NCBI RefSeq assembly: GCF_002288825.1
Contig: NZ_NSLI01000004.1
Coordinates: 1-64,000 of the forward strand
Length of the DNA stretch: 64,000 nt
Direction: 5' to 3'
DNA from: Sphingomonas lenta
Lineage (GTDB): Bacteria; Pseudomonadota; Alphaproteobacteria; Sphingomonadales; Sphingomonadaceae
Part shown: positions 8,517-16,562 of the stretch, in pieces
Position numbering within the stretch: the first letter of the stretch is position 1
Layout: every line of letters begins with the position of its first letter
Program-made: the position numbers and the translations under genes
Notes under the pieces: generated by a model
What the model saw: only the letters and a program-made list of their open reading frames with translations
What the model was told of the DNA's origin: nothing
The model's database searches: none

Positions 8517-9416
8517 ATGCTGCGATGGTTGACGACGGCGGCGCTGCTGGCGGCCGCGGGCGGCGCGGCGAAGCAGGGCGAGCTGGTCATCGCCCCGGAC
8601 GGCATGCGCCCGAGCAGCATCGCCGGCGTGCCCGCGCGGTTGCGCGTCGATCCCGCCGCGCCCGGCATGCCCGTTCTGAACCCGGCGCTCGCCGCGCGGG
8701 CGGGGCTGAAACCCGGCCCGTTCGCCGCGAGCTACGCGGTCGGCCCGGTGACGATCGCCGGTCGGACGGCGGTGGCGCGCATCGACCTCGGCGCAGGGCC
8801 CATAAAACGGCGCGTCACCTGGACCGCGCGCACCTACTCCGACACGGCCGACGCGGTCGTCGGCCCCGGCGGGCTGCCCGACCCGGTGATCCGTTTCCAG
8901 CTACGCGCGCCGCGGCCGGGCGAGCGTGTGGTGGCGCTGCCGATAGCGAAGGCGGGCGGGTTGTTCGGCGGCTGGGGCCTGACCTTCGCCGCGCTGACCG
9001 TCGACGGCGAGCCCATGCGCGTCCGTTTCGACCCGCGCCGCCCCACCACGGCGACCGCCGGCGCGGGTGTCGCGCTCGCTCGCGCGCAAGGCGGGGCGCT
9101 GGAGGGCTCGCCCACCACGACCGACATCGCCTGGGGCGTCCAGCGACCGGTCCGCACGCTGCGCCTGGAACGCCCGCTGATCGTCGGCCCGATCCGGCTC
9201 GACCGGCTGCTGGTGCGCGTATCCGATTACGGCGGCACGAGTTCGATCGCCGACGCCGCCGCGCCGCCGCCCGATCCCGACGAGGTGGTGGTAACCGCCA
9301 AAGGCAAGCGCGACCGGAGCCGCGACGTCCTGACGATCGGCCGCGACCAGCTCGACCGCTGCTCGTCGCTGACCTTCGACAAGCGGGCGCGGCAGGTGCG
9401 GCTGAGCTGCGCCTGA
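8517..9416 (+). CDS. Exported protein of unknown function
   Basis: 299 residues with an N-terminal signal peptide (MLRWLTTAALLAAAGG). The body contains a VLNPALAARAGLKPG segment that loosely recalls retropepsin-like aspartyl protease domains, but I see no DTG/DSG catalytic motif. The end has an acidic DPDEVVVTAKGKRDR stretch, a TonB-receptor-like VVVTA phrase of unclear meaning, and two Cys. The ATG at 8517 is preceded by GGGGAGGGGA, which decides the start over the longer frame from 8382. Probably a sphingomonad-restricted periplasmic or surface protein. Confidence 0.7.
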   Translation: MLRWLTTAALLAAAGGAAKQGELVIAPDGMRPSSIAGVPARLRVDPAAPGMPVLNPALAARAGLKPGPFAASYAVGPVTIAGRTAVARIDLGAGPIKRRVTWTARTYSDTADAVVGPGGLPDPVIRFQLRAPRPGERVVALPIAKAGGLFGGWGLTFAALTVDGEPMRVRFDPRRPTTATAGAGVALARAQGGALEGSPTTTDIAWGVQRPVRTLRLERPLIVGPIRLDRLLVRVSDYGGTSSIADAAAPPPDPDEVVVTAKGKRDRSRDVLTIGRDQLDRCSSLTFDKRARQVRLSCA

Positions 9417-9453
9417 CGGCAACCCGCGCCCGCACGGGTGCGTTCGGCCGGGC

Positions 9454-10092
9454 ATGCGTGCCGTTCCCCTTATCCTGCTCCTCGCCGCCTGCGCCGAGGA
9501 GCGTGCGCCCGAGCCGGCCCCCTCCGCGCCGATCGTCGGCGCGGTGCCGCCGAAAGCCGTGCTGCCCTCGCCGACGCCCTCCGCCTCGCCCCGGTCGGTC
9601 GCGGCGCTGACGGCGGAGGGCTGGGGACCGCTCCGGGTCGGGATGACGCGCGCCCAGGTGGAAGCGGCGCTCGGACCCGACGCCGAGCCGAATGCGGTCG
9701 GCGGGCCGGAGCCGGATAGGTGCGACCAGTTCCGCCCGGCCCGCGCGCCGGAGGGCCTGATCGTGATGATCGAGGACGGGCGGCTCACCCGCGTGTCGCT
9801 GGTCGAGGGCGCGGCGCTCCGCACCGATCGCGGCCTGGGGCTCGGCGCGACCGCGGCGCAGGTCCGCGCCGCTTATGGCCGGTCGCTAGACGAGAAGCCG
9901 CACGCCTATGCGCACCCGCCGGGGCTGTACCTCACGCATTGGGCGACGCGGGGGACGGGCGACGCGCCCGATGCCGATCATCTCGCGGCCACCGACGCTC
10001 GGGGCATCCGCTACGAGACGGGCGCAACGGGCCGCGTGGAGGCGATCCATGCGGGCGGGCCGAGCATCCAATATGTGGAGGGATGCAGCTGA
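9454..10092 (+). CDS. Lipoprotein of unknown function
   Basis: 212 residues starting with a short lipoprotein signal ending in the lipobox LLAAC (Cys at about residue 12). A Pro/Ala/Ser linker follows, then GWGPLRVGMTRAQVEAALG, a helix-turn phrase that resembles SmpA/OmlA-like domains and occurs twice in diverged form (second copy near LGLGATAAQVRAAYG). The protein is probably outer-membrane anchored. It follows the exported-protein gene by 37 bases, so the two may form an operon that ends at the hairpin at 10111-10146. Confidence 0.75.
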   Translation: MRAVPLILLLAACAEERAPEPAPSAPIVGAVPPKAVLPSPTPSASPRSVAALTAEGWGPLRVGMTRAQVEAALGPDAEPNAVGGPEPDRCDQFRPARAPEGLIVMIEDGRLTRVSLVEGAALRTDRGLGLGATAAQVRAAYGRSLDEKPHAYAHPPGLYLTHWATRGTGDAPDADHLAATDARGIRYETGATGRVEAIHAGGPSIQYVEGCS

Positions 10093-10110
10093 CGCGCGCC
10101 GAACTCCACA

Positions 10111-10146
10111 GGCGGGCGGACGGCCGTTCCCGACCGTCCGCCCGCC
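10111..10146. terminator. Strong hairpin between convergent genes
   Basis: GGCGGGCGGACGG (10111-10123) and CCGTCCGCCCGCC (10134-10146) form a perfect 13-bp stem with a 10-base loop, exactly between the convergent genes ending at 10092 and 10168. There is no T run on either side, so it would be an atypical or bidirectional terminator, or an mRNA 3'-end stabiliser. Confidence 0.6.
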
Positions 10147-10167
10147 GCGTGACGAACCGCGAGTCGT

Positions 10168-10602
10168 TTACCGCTCGCGGACGGTGCCGTCCGGGCTGGT
10201 CACCGTGCGCTGGCGATCGATCACCGGCCGCTCGCCCTTCTCCTTGTAGAAGGACCGCGAACTCGACCGGATCGTGCCATCGGGCCGGACCGCGGTGCGC
10301 GTCGTCGAGCGCGCTCGCTCGTCGTCGTCGCGTGCCATGGCGCGGGCGCGCTGGCGCGCGGTGCTGTTCTCGGTGTTGAAGCGGGCGTCGGCGTCCGTCG
10401 AGGCGGTGCCGCCGTCGCCGGCGACCGCGTAGCCGCCGCCCGACGCGCCCACCGCGCCGTTCCCGCTCGTGCCCGAGCCGTAGGTGCCGGCCTGGACCTG
10501 GCGGTCGGTTGGCGTCGAGGAGGACGAGCCGCCCGTCCGCGTCTGCGCCGCCGCGGCGCCGCTCAGCGCCAGGGCGGAGGCGAGAAGAATGAGATTACGC
10601 AT
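10168..10602 (-). CDS. Secreted Gly/Ser-rich protein of unknown function
   Basis: 144 residues with a signal peptide (MRNLILLASALALSGAAAAQ) followed by a low-complexity Gly/Ser/Thr region and an Arg-rich C-terminus. Two copies of a PDGT(I/V)R phrase occur (AVRPDGTIRSSSR and TSPDGTVRER). The start is the ATG at 10602, which has AAAGGAG just upstream that also covers the stop of the preceding gene. It is the last of three leftward genes encoding exported low-complexity proteins. No known family. Confidence 0.7.
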   Translation of the reverse strand: MRNLILLASALALSGAAAAQTRTGGSSSSTPTDRQVQAGTYGSGTSGNGAVGASGGGYAVAGDGGTASTDADARFNTENSTARQRARAMARDDDERARSTTRTAVRPDGTIRSSSRSFYKEKGERPVIDRQRTVTSPDGTVRER

Positions 10603-10607
10603 ACTGG

Positions 10608-10922
10608 TCACTCCTTTGGCGGACGATCGTCGACGGTGATCGTGCAGCCGTTCGCGTCGCGCCGCACCGTGGTGGAGCGCCGGACGCCGTCGACGGTGGA
10701 GCTGCTCGTCGCGACGCTCGAACCGCCGCCCGACGAGGAACTGGATGAGCTCACCGACACCGAGCTGCTCGACGCACCCGAGCTGTGCGAGGAGGCCGAT
10801 ACGCCGCCTTCCTCGGTGCTTACGCTCGTTTCGATCACGCGGCCGTCCGCGGTGTAGTGGATGCGCCGGCACTGTTCCGGGGCGGACCCGGCCAGCGCGG
10901 CGACGAAGAGGATCGCGCCCAT
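10608..10922 (-). CDS. Small Ser-rich exported protein
   Basis: 104 residues: a short hydrophobic N-terminus (MGAILFVAALAGSAP), then a YTADGRVIETSV phrase, a long Ser-rich stretch (about residues 43-75), and a C-terminal GVRRSTTVRRDANGC. Phrases such as ADGRVIE recall the PDGT(I/V)R units of the downstream protein, which suggests related architecture. It lies five bases upstream of that gene and 41 bases downstream of the third member, so all three are probably one operon. Confidence 0.6.
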   Translation of the reverse strand: MGAILFVAALAGSAPEQCRRIHYTADGRVIETSVSTEEGGVSASSHSSGASSSSVSVSSSSSSSGGGSSVATSSSTVDGVRRSTTVRRDANGCTITVDDRPPKE

Positions 10923-10963
10923 GGCGGGATGGAGGGCGGGCGCGGGGCCCGCCCCCTCGATCC

Positions 10964-11374
10964 TTACTGCGGACGGTCGCCCGAGTTGGCCGTCGAGTCG
11001 CCATAGACCTCGGCGGTCGAACCCTGGCGCGTCGCCTGGCCGTACGCGTCCACCGCGGTCGAGCTCGACTGGCGGCCCGAACCGGTGGCGGTGCCGCCCG
11101 CGGTCACGCCGCCCGTGGCGCGGTTGCGGTCGGTGTAGATCGTGCCCGAGCCGTAGGTCGAGGACGAGTTGCCGCCGCGGCGCTGCATGCGCTGCTGGCG
11201 CCGCTGCTCGCGCTGGGACATGCCCTGGTCGTTGGTGCCGGCGGTGGCGCCGCCCGCGACCGAGCCGTGGGGCGAGGAGGCGCTGGCGCCGCCGCCCGCC
11301 GTGGTCTGCGCCATGGCCGAAGTGCCGAGCAGCCCGGCGGCCGCGATCGTCGCAATCATCAGAGGTTTACGCAT
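10964..11374 (-). CDS. Secreted Gly/Ser/Thr-rich protein of unknown function
   Basis: 136 residues with a clear signal peptide (MRKPLMIATIAAAGLLG, cleavage near AMAQ), a Gly/Ala/Ser-rich body, and an Arg/Gln-rich middle (QREQRRQQRMQRRGG). Its composition resembles the two following genes. It is the first gene of the trio, so the promoter should lie in 11375-11660. No enzymatic motif is visible; a structural or matrix role is possible but is only a guess. Confidence 0.65.
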   Translation of the reverse strand: MRKPLMIATIAAAGLLGTSAMAQTTAGGGASASSPHGSVAGGATAGTNDQGMSQREQRRQQRMQRRGGNSSSTYGSGTIYTDRNRATGGVTAGGTATGSGRQSSSTAVDAYGQATRQGSTAEVYGDSTANSGDRPQ

Positions 11375-11664
11375 AACATCTGCTCCTTAGATCGGCGCCG
11401 CTGCTGTTGAGCGGACCGGGGGCAAGACGCTTCAGCTCTGGAATGGTTCAACGATCAAAGTAAAATTGTCATTGCGAGAAGGCAACGACAACAAAGGTCT
11501 GTTTCTACTAAGATCTAAGTAGGTGAACATGTCAGCGAATTGGGCCTAATTACAACGCGGATGCGGGCCTGTACTGCACATGAACGTTCCGTTTCCGCTC
11601 GGTTCATCTTGAAAACAGCTGCCGCCGAGGCGGGCAACTGTCTCAGGCGCATGACACACGCCGC
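11375..11664. other. Gene-free stretch with lower G+C
   Basis: About 290 bases between two leftward genes, visibly less G+C-rich than its surroundings (for example around 11440-11530). It must hold the promoter of the leftward trio. I see no hairpin with a T run and no convincing gene; a 64-codon frame at 11540-11734 runs into the antisense of the ABC exporter and is not supported. Confidence 0.5.
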
Positions 11665-13485
11665 CTACTCGGCCGCGAGCGCGTCGTCGGCCTCCTCGCG
11701 CTCGGACGCCTGGCGCGCCCACATCTCAGCGTAGAGGCCATCCCTGCGGAGCAGCTGCGCGTGGGTCCCGCGCTCGGCCGCGCGGCCGCCGTCGAGCACG
11801 ACGATCTCGTCCGCGTCGACCACCGTCGACAGCCGGTGCGCGATGACGATGGTGGTGCGTCCCCGCTCGATCTCGCGGAGTGTGTCGAGGATCGCCGCCT
11901 CCGTACGGCTGTCGAGCGCGCTGGTCGCCTCGTCCAGGATCAGGATCGGCGGGTCCTTGAGCAGCGTGCGCGCGATGGCGACGCGCTGCTTCTCGCCGCC
12001 CGACAGCTTTAGCCCCCGCTCGCCGACGCGCGTGTCGTAGCCGTCCGTTTGCGCCTCGATGAACTCGGCGATCGACGCGCCGCGCGCCGCCGCGCGTACC
12101 TCGTCGGGGCTCGCGTCCTCGCGGCCGTACGCGATGTTGTAGCCGATCGTGTCGTTGAACAGCACCGTGTCCTGGGGCACGATGCCGATCGCGGCGCGCA
12201 GGGACGCCTGGGTTACGTCGCGCAGGTCCTGCCCGTCGATCGTGATGCGCCCGTCGGTGACGTCGTAGAAGCGGAACAGGAGGCGCCCCAGCGTCGACTT
12301 GCCCGCGCCCGACGGGCCGACCACCGCGACCGTCTTGCCGCCGGGTATGTCGAGGTCGATGCCCTGAAGGATTTCGCGCTCGCCCTCGTAGCCGAAGCGT
12401 ACGTTCTCGAAGCGCACGCGGCCCGCCGTCACCGCAAGCGGCGGCGCGCCGGGCCTGTCGCGGATCTCGGCGGAGGTGTCGATCAGCTCGAACATGGCGG
12501 CCATGTCCGTCACGCCCTGGCGGATCGTGCGGTACACCATGCCGAGCAGGTCGAGCGGGCGGAACAGCTGGCTGAGCAGCGTCGACACGAACACCACGTC
12601 GCCCGCCGAGAAGCGCCCCGACGACCAGCCAAACGCGACCACGCCCATCGCCAGCGCCAGCATCGCGTTGGTGATGAAGCTCTGGCCCACATTGAGCCAG
12701 GCGAGCGAGTTCTCGTTCCGGACAGCCGCGTCGGTATAGGCGGCGACGGCGCGCTCGTAGCGGCGGCTCTCGCGCTCCTCCGCGCCGAAATACTTCACCG
12801 TCTCGAAATTCAGGAGCGAGTCGACCGCGTGCGCCACCGCGCCCGTGTCAAGGTCGTTCATGCGGACGCGGAGCTGGTTGCGCCAGTCGGTCACCTTGCG
12901 CGTGAAGACGATGTACACCGCGACCATCACCACCGTCGCCGCGACCAGCCACGTCCCGAAGTCGAAGGCGAAGATGGTGAGCACGATGCCGAGCTCGAGA
13001 ATCGTCGGCGCGATGTTGAACAGGAGGAAGTAGAGCATCGTGTCGATGCTCTTGGTTCCCCGCTCGACCACCTTGGTCACCGCGCCCGTGCGCCGCTCCA
13101 AATGGAAGCGGAGCGAGAGCCGATGCAGGTGCCGGAACACGTCCGCCGACAGCCGCCGGGCGGCGTCCTGCCCGACGCGCTCGAACACGGCGTTGCGGAG
13201 ATTGTCGAACAGCGTCCCCAGGAAGCGCGACAGCGCGTAGGCGACCACGAGCCCGACGACGATCCACACCAGCCCGCGGTCGCCGGCCGCCATGCGGTCG
13301 ACCGCGAACTTCAGCGTGTACGCCGCGCCGAACACCTGGACGAGCTTGGTCGCGACCACCAGCAGCATCGCCAGCACGATGCGCAGGCGCAGGCCCGGCT
13401 CGTGCTTGGGCCAGAGATACGGGAGAAAGCGCCGGAGCGTCGGCCAGAGCGGCTCCGTGGGCTGGGTCGGGGAGGCGGGGGGCAT
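11665..13485 (-). CDS. atm1: Atm1-type ABC exporter (fused permease and ATPase)
   Basis: A homodimeric inner-membrane exporter half-transporter of the Atm1/ABCB7/HMT1 family, which moves glutathione-conjugated or persulfide species and helps metal detoxification. The 606 residues match the roughly 608 of the structurally studied Novosphingobium Atm1. Six transmembrane helices occupy about residues 30-310, with the hallmark LRFHLERRTGAVTKVVERG loop. The ATPase has Walker A GPSGAGKST, signature LSGGEKQRVA and Walker B ILILDEATSALD. The ATG at 13485 is preferred over a TTG at 13521 that adds an unrelated basic stretch. Confidence 0.92.
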   Translation of the reverse strand: MPPASPTQPTEPLWPTLRRFLPYLWPKHEPGLRLRIVLAMLLVVATKLVQVFGAAYTLKFAVDRMAAGDRGLVWIVVGLVVAYALSRFLGTLFDNLRNAVFERVGQDAARRLSADVFRHLHRLSLRFHLERRTGAVTKVVERGTKSIDTMLYFLLFNIAPTILELGIVLTIFAFDFGTWLVAATVVMVAVYIVFTRKVTDWRNQLRVRMNDLDTGAVAHAVDSLLNFETVKYFGAEERESRRYERAVAAYTDAAVRNENSLAWLNVGQSFITNAMLALAMGVVAFGWSSGRFSAGDVVFVSTLLSQLFRPLDLLGMVYRTIRQGVTDMAAMFELIDTSAEIRDRPGAPPLAVTAGRVRFENVRFGYEGEREILQGIDLDIPGGKTVAVVGPSGAGKSTLGRLLFRFYDVTDGRITIDGQDLRDVTQASLRAAIGIVPQDTVLFNDTIGYNIAYGREDASPDEVRAAARGASIAEFIEAQTDGYDTRVGERGLKLSGGEKQRVAIARTLLKDPPILILDEATSALDSRTEAAILDTLREIERGRTTIVIAHRLSTVVDADEIVVLDGGRAAERGTHAQLLRRDGLYAEMWARQASEREEADDALAAE

Positions 13486-13537
13486 CGCCCCGCAATGTGG
13501 GGGTAGGGGGCGGCGAGGCAAGCGCGACCACTTAGTT

Positions 13538-13741
13538 CCTCCCCCGCTTACAGCGGGGGAGGGGGACCGCGCCCGCAGGGCGTGGTGGTGGGGGGCGTAG
13601 GTCGATCAGCGACAAGCCGGGGGCTTGTCGCCGACCGGAGCCGGCCTGCGGAGCAGGCCGTGGGCGATGCCGCATCCCATAGCTCCCCCTCCACCAGCCT
13701 GCGGCCGGTCCCCCTCCCCCACAACTGCGTTGCGGGGGAGG
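13538..13741. repeat. Hairpin-rich intergenic repeat element, copy A
   Basis: The element is bounded by two hairpins of the form CCTCCCC...GGGGAGG (13538-13562 and 13713-13741), and its ends are imperfect inverted copies of each other over about 55-60 bases. Two more perfect hairpins lie inside, including GCGACAAGCC-GGG-GGCTTGTCGC. It fills nearly all of the gap between the Atm1 and S9-peptidase genes. A related element occurs at 18045-18181, which argues for a mobile MITE- or REP-like family. Confidence 0.75.
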
Positions 13742-13752
13742 AATTCAGAAAG

Positions 13753-15765
13753 TCACTTCGCCGCCGTCTGCGCGTTCAGCCCCCGCACATACTCCGCCCC
13801 GTGCTTCACCTGCGCGCTCGACGCGGCCAGGGTCTGCCCGATCGGCTCCGCGCGTCCGCCGAGGCACGGTGCCAGGAAGTTCTCCGCCACCGCATTGAAC
13901 GCGATGTTGTTCGCGGGGCGGGCGAAGCCGTGGCCCTCGTCGGGAAAGAGCACGTAGGTGACCGGAATGTTCTTCGCCTTCATTACCTCGACGATCTGGT
14001 CCGACTCGCGCACGTTGACGCGCGGGTCGTTGGCGCCTTGGCCGATGAGGAGCGGCTTCTTGATCCGGTCCACATATGTCAGCGGGCTACGTTCCTTGAG
14101 CAGCGCGCGGCCCTCCTCCGTGTTCGGGTCGCCCATGCGCTTGTAGAATTGCAGCTTCACCGCCTCCCAATAGGGCGGGATCGTCTGGAGGAGCGTGAAC
14201 AGGTTGGAGGGTCCCACGATGTCGACGCCGCACGCGAACTTGTCGGGCGTGAAGGTCAGCCCGGCCAGCGTCGCGTAGCCGCCGTAGCTGCCGCCCATGA
14301 TCGCCACCTTGTCGGGCGTGGTCACGCCCTGCTTCACCGCCCAGTCGACGGCGTCGATCAGGTCGTCGTGCATCTTGCGGCCCCATTGCAGGTCGGCCGC
14401 GGAGACAAACTTTTTCCCGAAGCCGGTGGAGCCGCGATAGTTGACGCTCATCACCGCGTAACCGCGATTGGCGAGCCACTGGTGCGTGGAGTTGTAGCCG
14501 TAGCCGTCGCGCGCCCACGGGCCGCCGTGCACGACGAGCACCATCGGCGCGGGGCGGTCCTCATAGCCCGCCGGCCGCGTCAGGTAGCTCACCATCGTCA
14601 ACCCGTCGCGCGCGGGCACCTCCACCGCCTGCATCGGGCGGAGCGGCGCGCCGACGAGCTCCGGCCGGCTGACATATAGCCGCGTCAGCCGCTTGGCCGC
14701 GCGGTCGTACAGGTGCGTCTCCGACGGCGCGCTGACGGGATCGAAGGTGACGAGCCACTTGTCGTCCGCGTCGGTGCGCGAGGTGACGTAGAACTCGCCC
14801 TTGTTCTGCTTGCGCAGGAAGTCGAGGTCGCCGCGGACGGAGGCGTCCACCGGCTTGTACTCGTTCTTGAGGTAATAATCGGCATAGGCCTGGAGCCGCC
14901 CAGTCTTGGGGTCGAACAGCCCGCCCGACACGTCCGCCTTGGCCGACTGCGCGACGGGCGTCATGCGGCCGGTGGCCACGTCCTGCGCGAAGATCGCCGC
15001 CTGGTCGCGCCCGCGCGCGTCCGTCCAGTAGAGGATCTTGCCGTCGCGCGTGAAGGCGAGCGGCGCGGTGGTCTGCGAGTCGTCGAGCCCGTAGCTCACG
15101 ACGGGCTTCGCCTCGACGGTGCCGTCGACGATGCGGAACCAGTCGCTGCCTGCGTCGGCGCGGGGCTTGGCGGCGAGCCTGAGATTCAGCTGCTCGTCGG
15201 CCACGAAGCTCGAATAGCCGTCGTTCCTGAACACGAGGTCGAGCTTCCCCGTCGCGGGCTGGAGGCTGTACACGTCGTGCCAGCGCGGGTCGCGGTTGTT
15301 GACGCCGATGAGCACGCGGTCGGTGACCGTCTTGCTCACCTTGACCGGGATCACGCGCGTCTTCTGGAACGGCGTGAGGTTCTTCTGTTCCCCGCTCGCG
15401 ACGTCGACGCCGTAGAGCAGGAAGTTCTCGTCGCCGCCCACGTCGTTGATGAACATGATCTGCCGGCTGTCGGGCGACCAGAAGGTCTGGCGGATCGGGC
15501 GCAGCTTCTCGGCGGTGAGCGGCTTGGCCTGGTCGGGCGCGGTCGCGGGCGCGACCCACACGTTCATCACGCCGTCGCGCGGCGCCAGGAAGCTGATCCA
15601 GCGCCCGTCGGGCGACAGCTGCCCGCCGGCGCGCGTCGGGTTGCCGAACAGCTTGGCGCGCTCGATCAGCGGCACCGGCGGGGCGGCACCCTGCTGGGCC
15701 GGTGCGGCCCCCGTCATCAACAACGCCCCCGTCGCCAGAAACAACGCCTTGGTCGCATCGCGCAT
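13753..15765 (-). CDS. S9 family prolyl oligopeptidase-like peptidase
   Basis: A secreted serine peptidase, 670 residues. A signal peptide (MRDATKALFLATGALLMTG, cleavage near APAQQ) is followed by a beta-propeller region and a C-terminal alpha/beta-hydrolase domain. The catalytic triad can be read as Ser in GGSYGGYA (about 492), Asp in GANDPRVN (about 578) and His in DEGHGF (about 611). This matches dipeptidyl- or acylaminoacyl-peptidases of the S9C type common in sphingomonads, acting in the periplasm on short peptides. It stands alone, downstream of nothing co-directional. Confidence 0.93.
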   Translation of the reverse strand: MRDATKALFLATGALLMTGAAPAQQGAAPPVPLIERAKLFGNPTRAGGQLSPDGRWISFLAPRDGVMNVWVAPATAPDQAKPLTAEKLRPIRQTFWSPDSRQIMFINDVGGDENFLLYGVDVASGEQKNLTPFQKTRVIPVKVSKTVTDRVLIGVNNRDPRWHDVYSLQPATGKLDLVFRNDGYSSFVADEQLNLRLAAKPRADAGSDWFRIVDGTVEAKPVVSYGLDDSQTTAPLAFTRDGKILYWTDARGRDQAAIFAQDVATGRMTPVAQSAKADVSGGLFDPKTGRLQAYADYYLKNEYKPVDASVRGDLDFLRKQNKGEFYVTSRTDADDKWLVTFDPVSAPSETHLYDRAAKRLTRLYVSRPELVGAPLRPMQAVEVPARDGLTMVSYLTRPAGYEDRPAPMVLVVHGGPWARDGYGYNSTHQWLANRGYAVMSVNYRGSTGFGKKFVSAADLQWGRKMHDDLIDAVDWAVKQGVTTPDKVAIMGGSYGGYATLAGLTFTPDKFACGVDIVGPSNLFTLLQTIPPYWEAVKLQFYKRMGDPNTEEGRALLKERSPLTYVDRIKKPLLIGQGANDPRVNVRESDQIVEVMKAKNIPVTYVLFPDEGHGFARPANNIAFNAVAENFLAPCLGGRAEPIGQTLAASSAQVKHGAEYVRGLNAQTAAK

Positions 15766-15879
15766 GACATGCCTCCTCCGTTATGACGGGAGTGTGCCCG
15801 AAGCGGTCCGATGCGACAAGCCGTTGGAACCTCGCGATTTCGGAGCCGTTTCCGCCGCGGTTGTAAGGGGTCCGCGTTT

Positions 15880-16110
15880 ATGGAACCGGTGTATTTCATT
15901 CTGGCCATCATGGGGTGCGGCGACGGCCAGGCCGCGTGTCAGGAGCAGCGGGTCGAGCCCGTCCGCTACGAGACCGCCGCCGAGTGCCGCGCGGCCATGC
16001 CGGTGGCGCTCCAGCGCCATACCGACATCGACTTCCCCGTCGTCAGCGCCGCCTGCCGCGCGAGCGGGCCGGTGATGGTGAAGAACGAGGTGAAGCGCCC
16101 GCGCGGCTGA
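15880..16110 (+). CDS. Small Cys-containing protein of unknown function
   Basis: 76 residues starting MEPVYFILAIMGCGDGQAAC, a hydrophobic stretch followed by Cys-containing segments (four Cys in all) that could form disulfides in the periplasm. I recognise no family. The ATG at 15880 is preceded by TAAGGGG. The gene is divergent from the S9 peptidase and lies 56 bases upstream of a membrane-protein gene. Confidence 0.6.
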   Translation: MEPVYFILAIMGCGDGQAACQEQRVEPVRYETAAECRAAMPVALQRHTDIDFPVVSAACRASGPVMVKNEVKRPRG

Positions 16111-16140
16111 GCGGGACTCCGTCCGCCCGACATGATACCC

Positions 16141-16161
16141 TTCTCCCGGGAACAGGGAGAA
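16141..16161 (+). promoter_or_regulatory. Hairpin that would mask a ribosome binding site
   Basis: TTCTCCC (16141-16147) is the exact complement of GGGAGAA (16155-16161), which is part of the GGGAGAAAGG Shine-Dalgarno tract of the gene starting at 16167. In RNA the two could pair across a seven-base loop and hide the site, as in simple RNA thermometers. This is read from the sequence only. Confidence 0.35.
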
Positions 16162-16166
16162 AGGCC

Positions 16167-16562
16167 ATGCGCAGATTCTTGTCCGTCGTCGGCGGCGCCG
16201 TCGTCGCGATCGTCGTCATGCTCGCCCTCGAATCGCTCGCCCATGCGGTCGCAGGCGGCCGACCCGCCTCGGTCGAGGCGATGAGCACGCCCGCCAAGCT
16301 GATGGTGCTCGCCGGTTACTTCCTCGGCACCTTCGCCGGCGCGCTTGCCGCGCTGCGCCTGTCCGGCTGGCCGGCCGCCGCGTGGATCGTGGGCGTGCTG
16401 GTGCTCGCGGGCGGCGTCGCCAATCTCGTGACGATCCCGCATCCGCTATGGATGCAGACGGCGACGCTGCTGCTTCCGGCGCTCGCCGTGGCCGCGGCGC
16501 TACGGCTCGGTCAACGCCGCGGCCTGGTCCATAATTCGGCCGGCCGCGGCGTACCCGCGTAA
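16167..16562 (+). CDS. Integral membrane protein of unknown function
   Basis: 131 residues with four hydrophobic helices (about residues 4-24, 42-62, 70-90 and 98-116). I recognise no family beyond a general small membrane protein. The start is fixed by GGGAGAAAGG seven bases upstream of the ATG at 16167. Its 3' end overlaps the end of the convergent crtB gene by 52 bases, a long convergent overlap in which both C-termini are low in recognisable motifs. Confidence 0.7.
   Translation: MRRFLSVVGGAVVAIVVMLALESLAHAVAGGRPASVEAMSTPAKLMVLAGYFLGTFAGALAALRLSGWPAAAWIVGVLVLAGGVANLVTIPHPLWMQTATLLLPALAVAAALRLGQRRGLVHNSAGRGVPA

Noticed and set aside
6601..8532. 643-codon plus-strand frame over recQ
   Set aside because: Exact antisense of RecQ, with Arg/Ala/Leu-rich low-information sequence.
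11583..11606. EcfG-like promoter on the minus strand before the Gly/Ser-rich trio
   Set aside because: TGAAC-N15-CGTT is a poor match and more than 200 bases from the first gene.
12049..13506. 485-codon plus-strand frame over the Atm1 exporter
   Set aside because: Antisense shadow; the real gene has all ABC motifs on the other strand.
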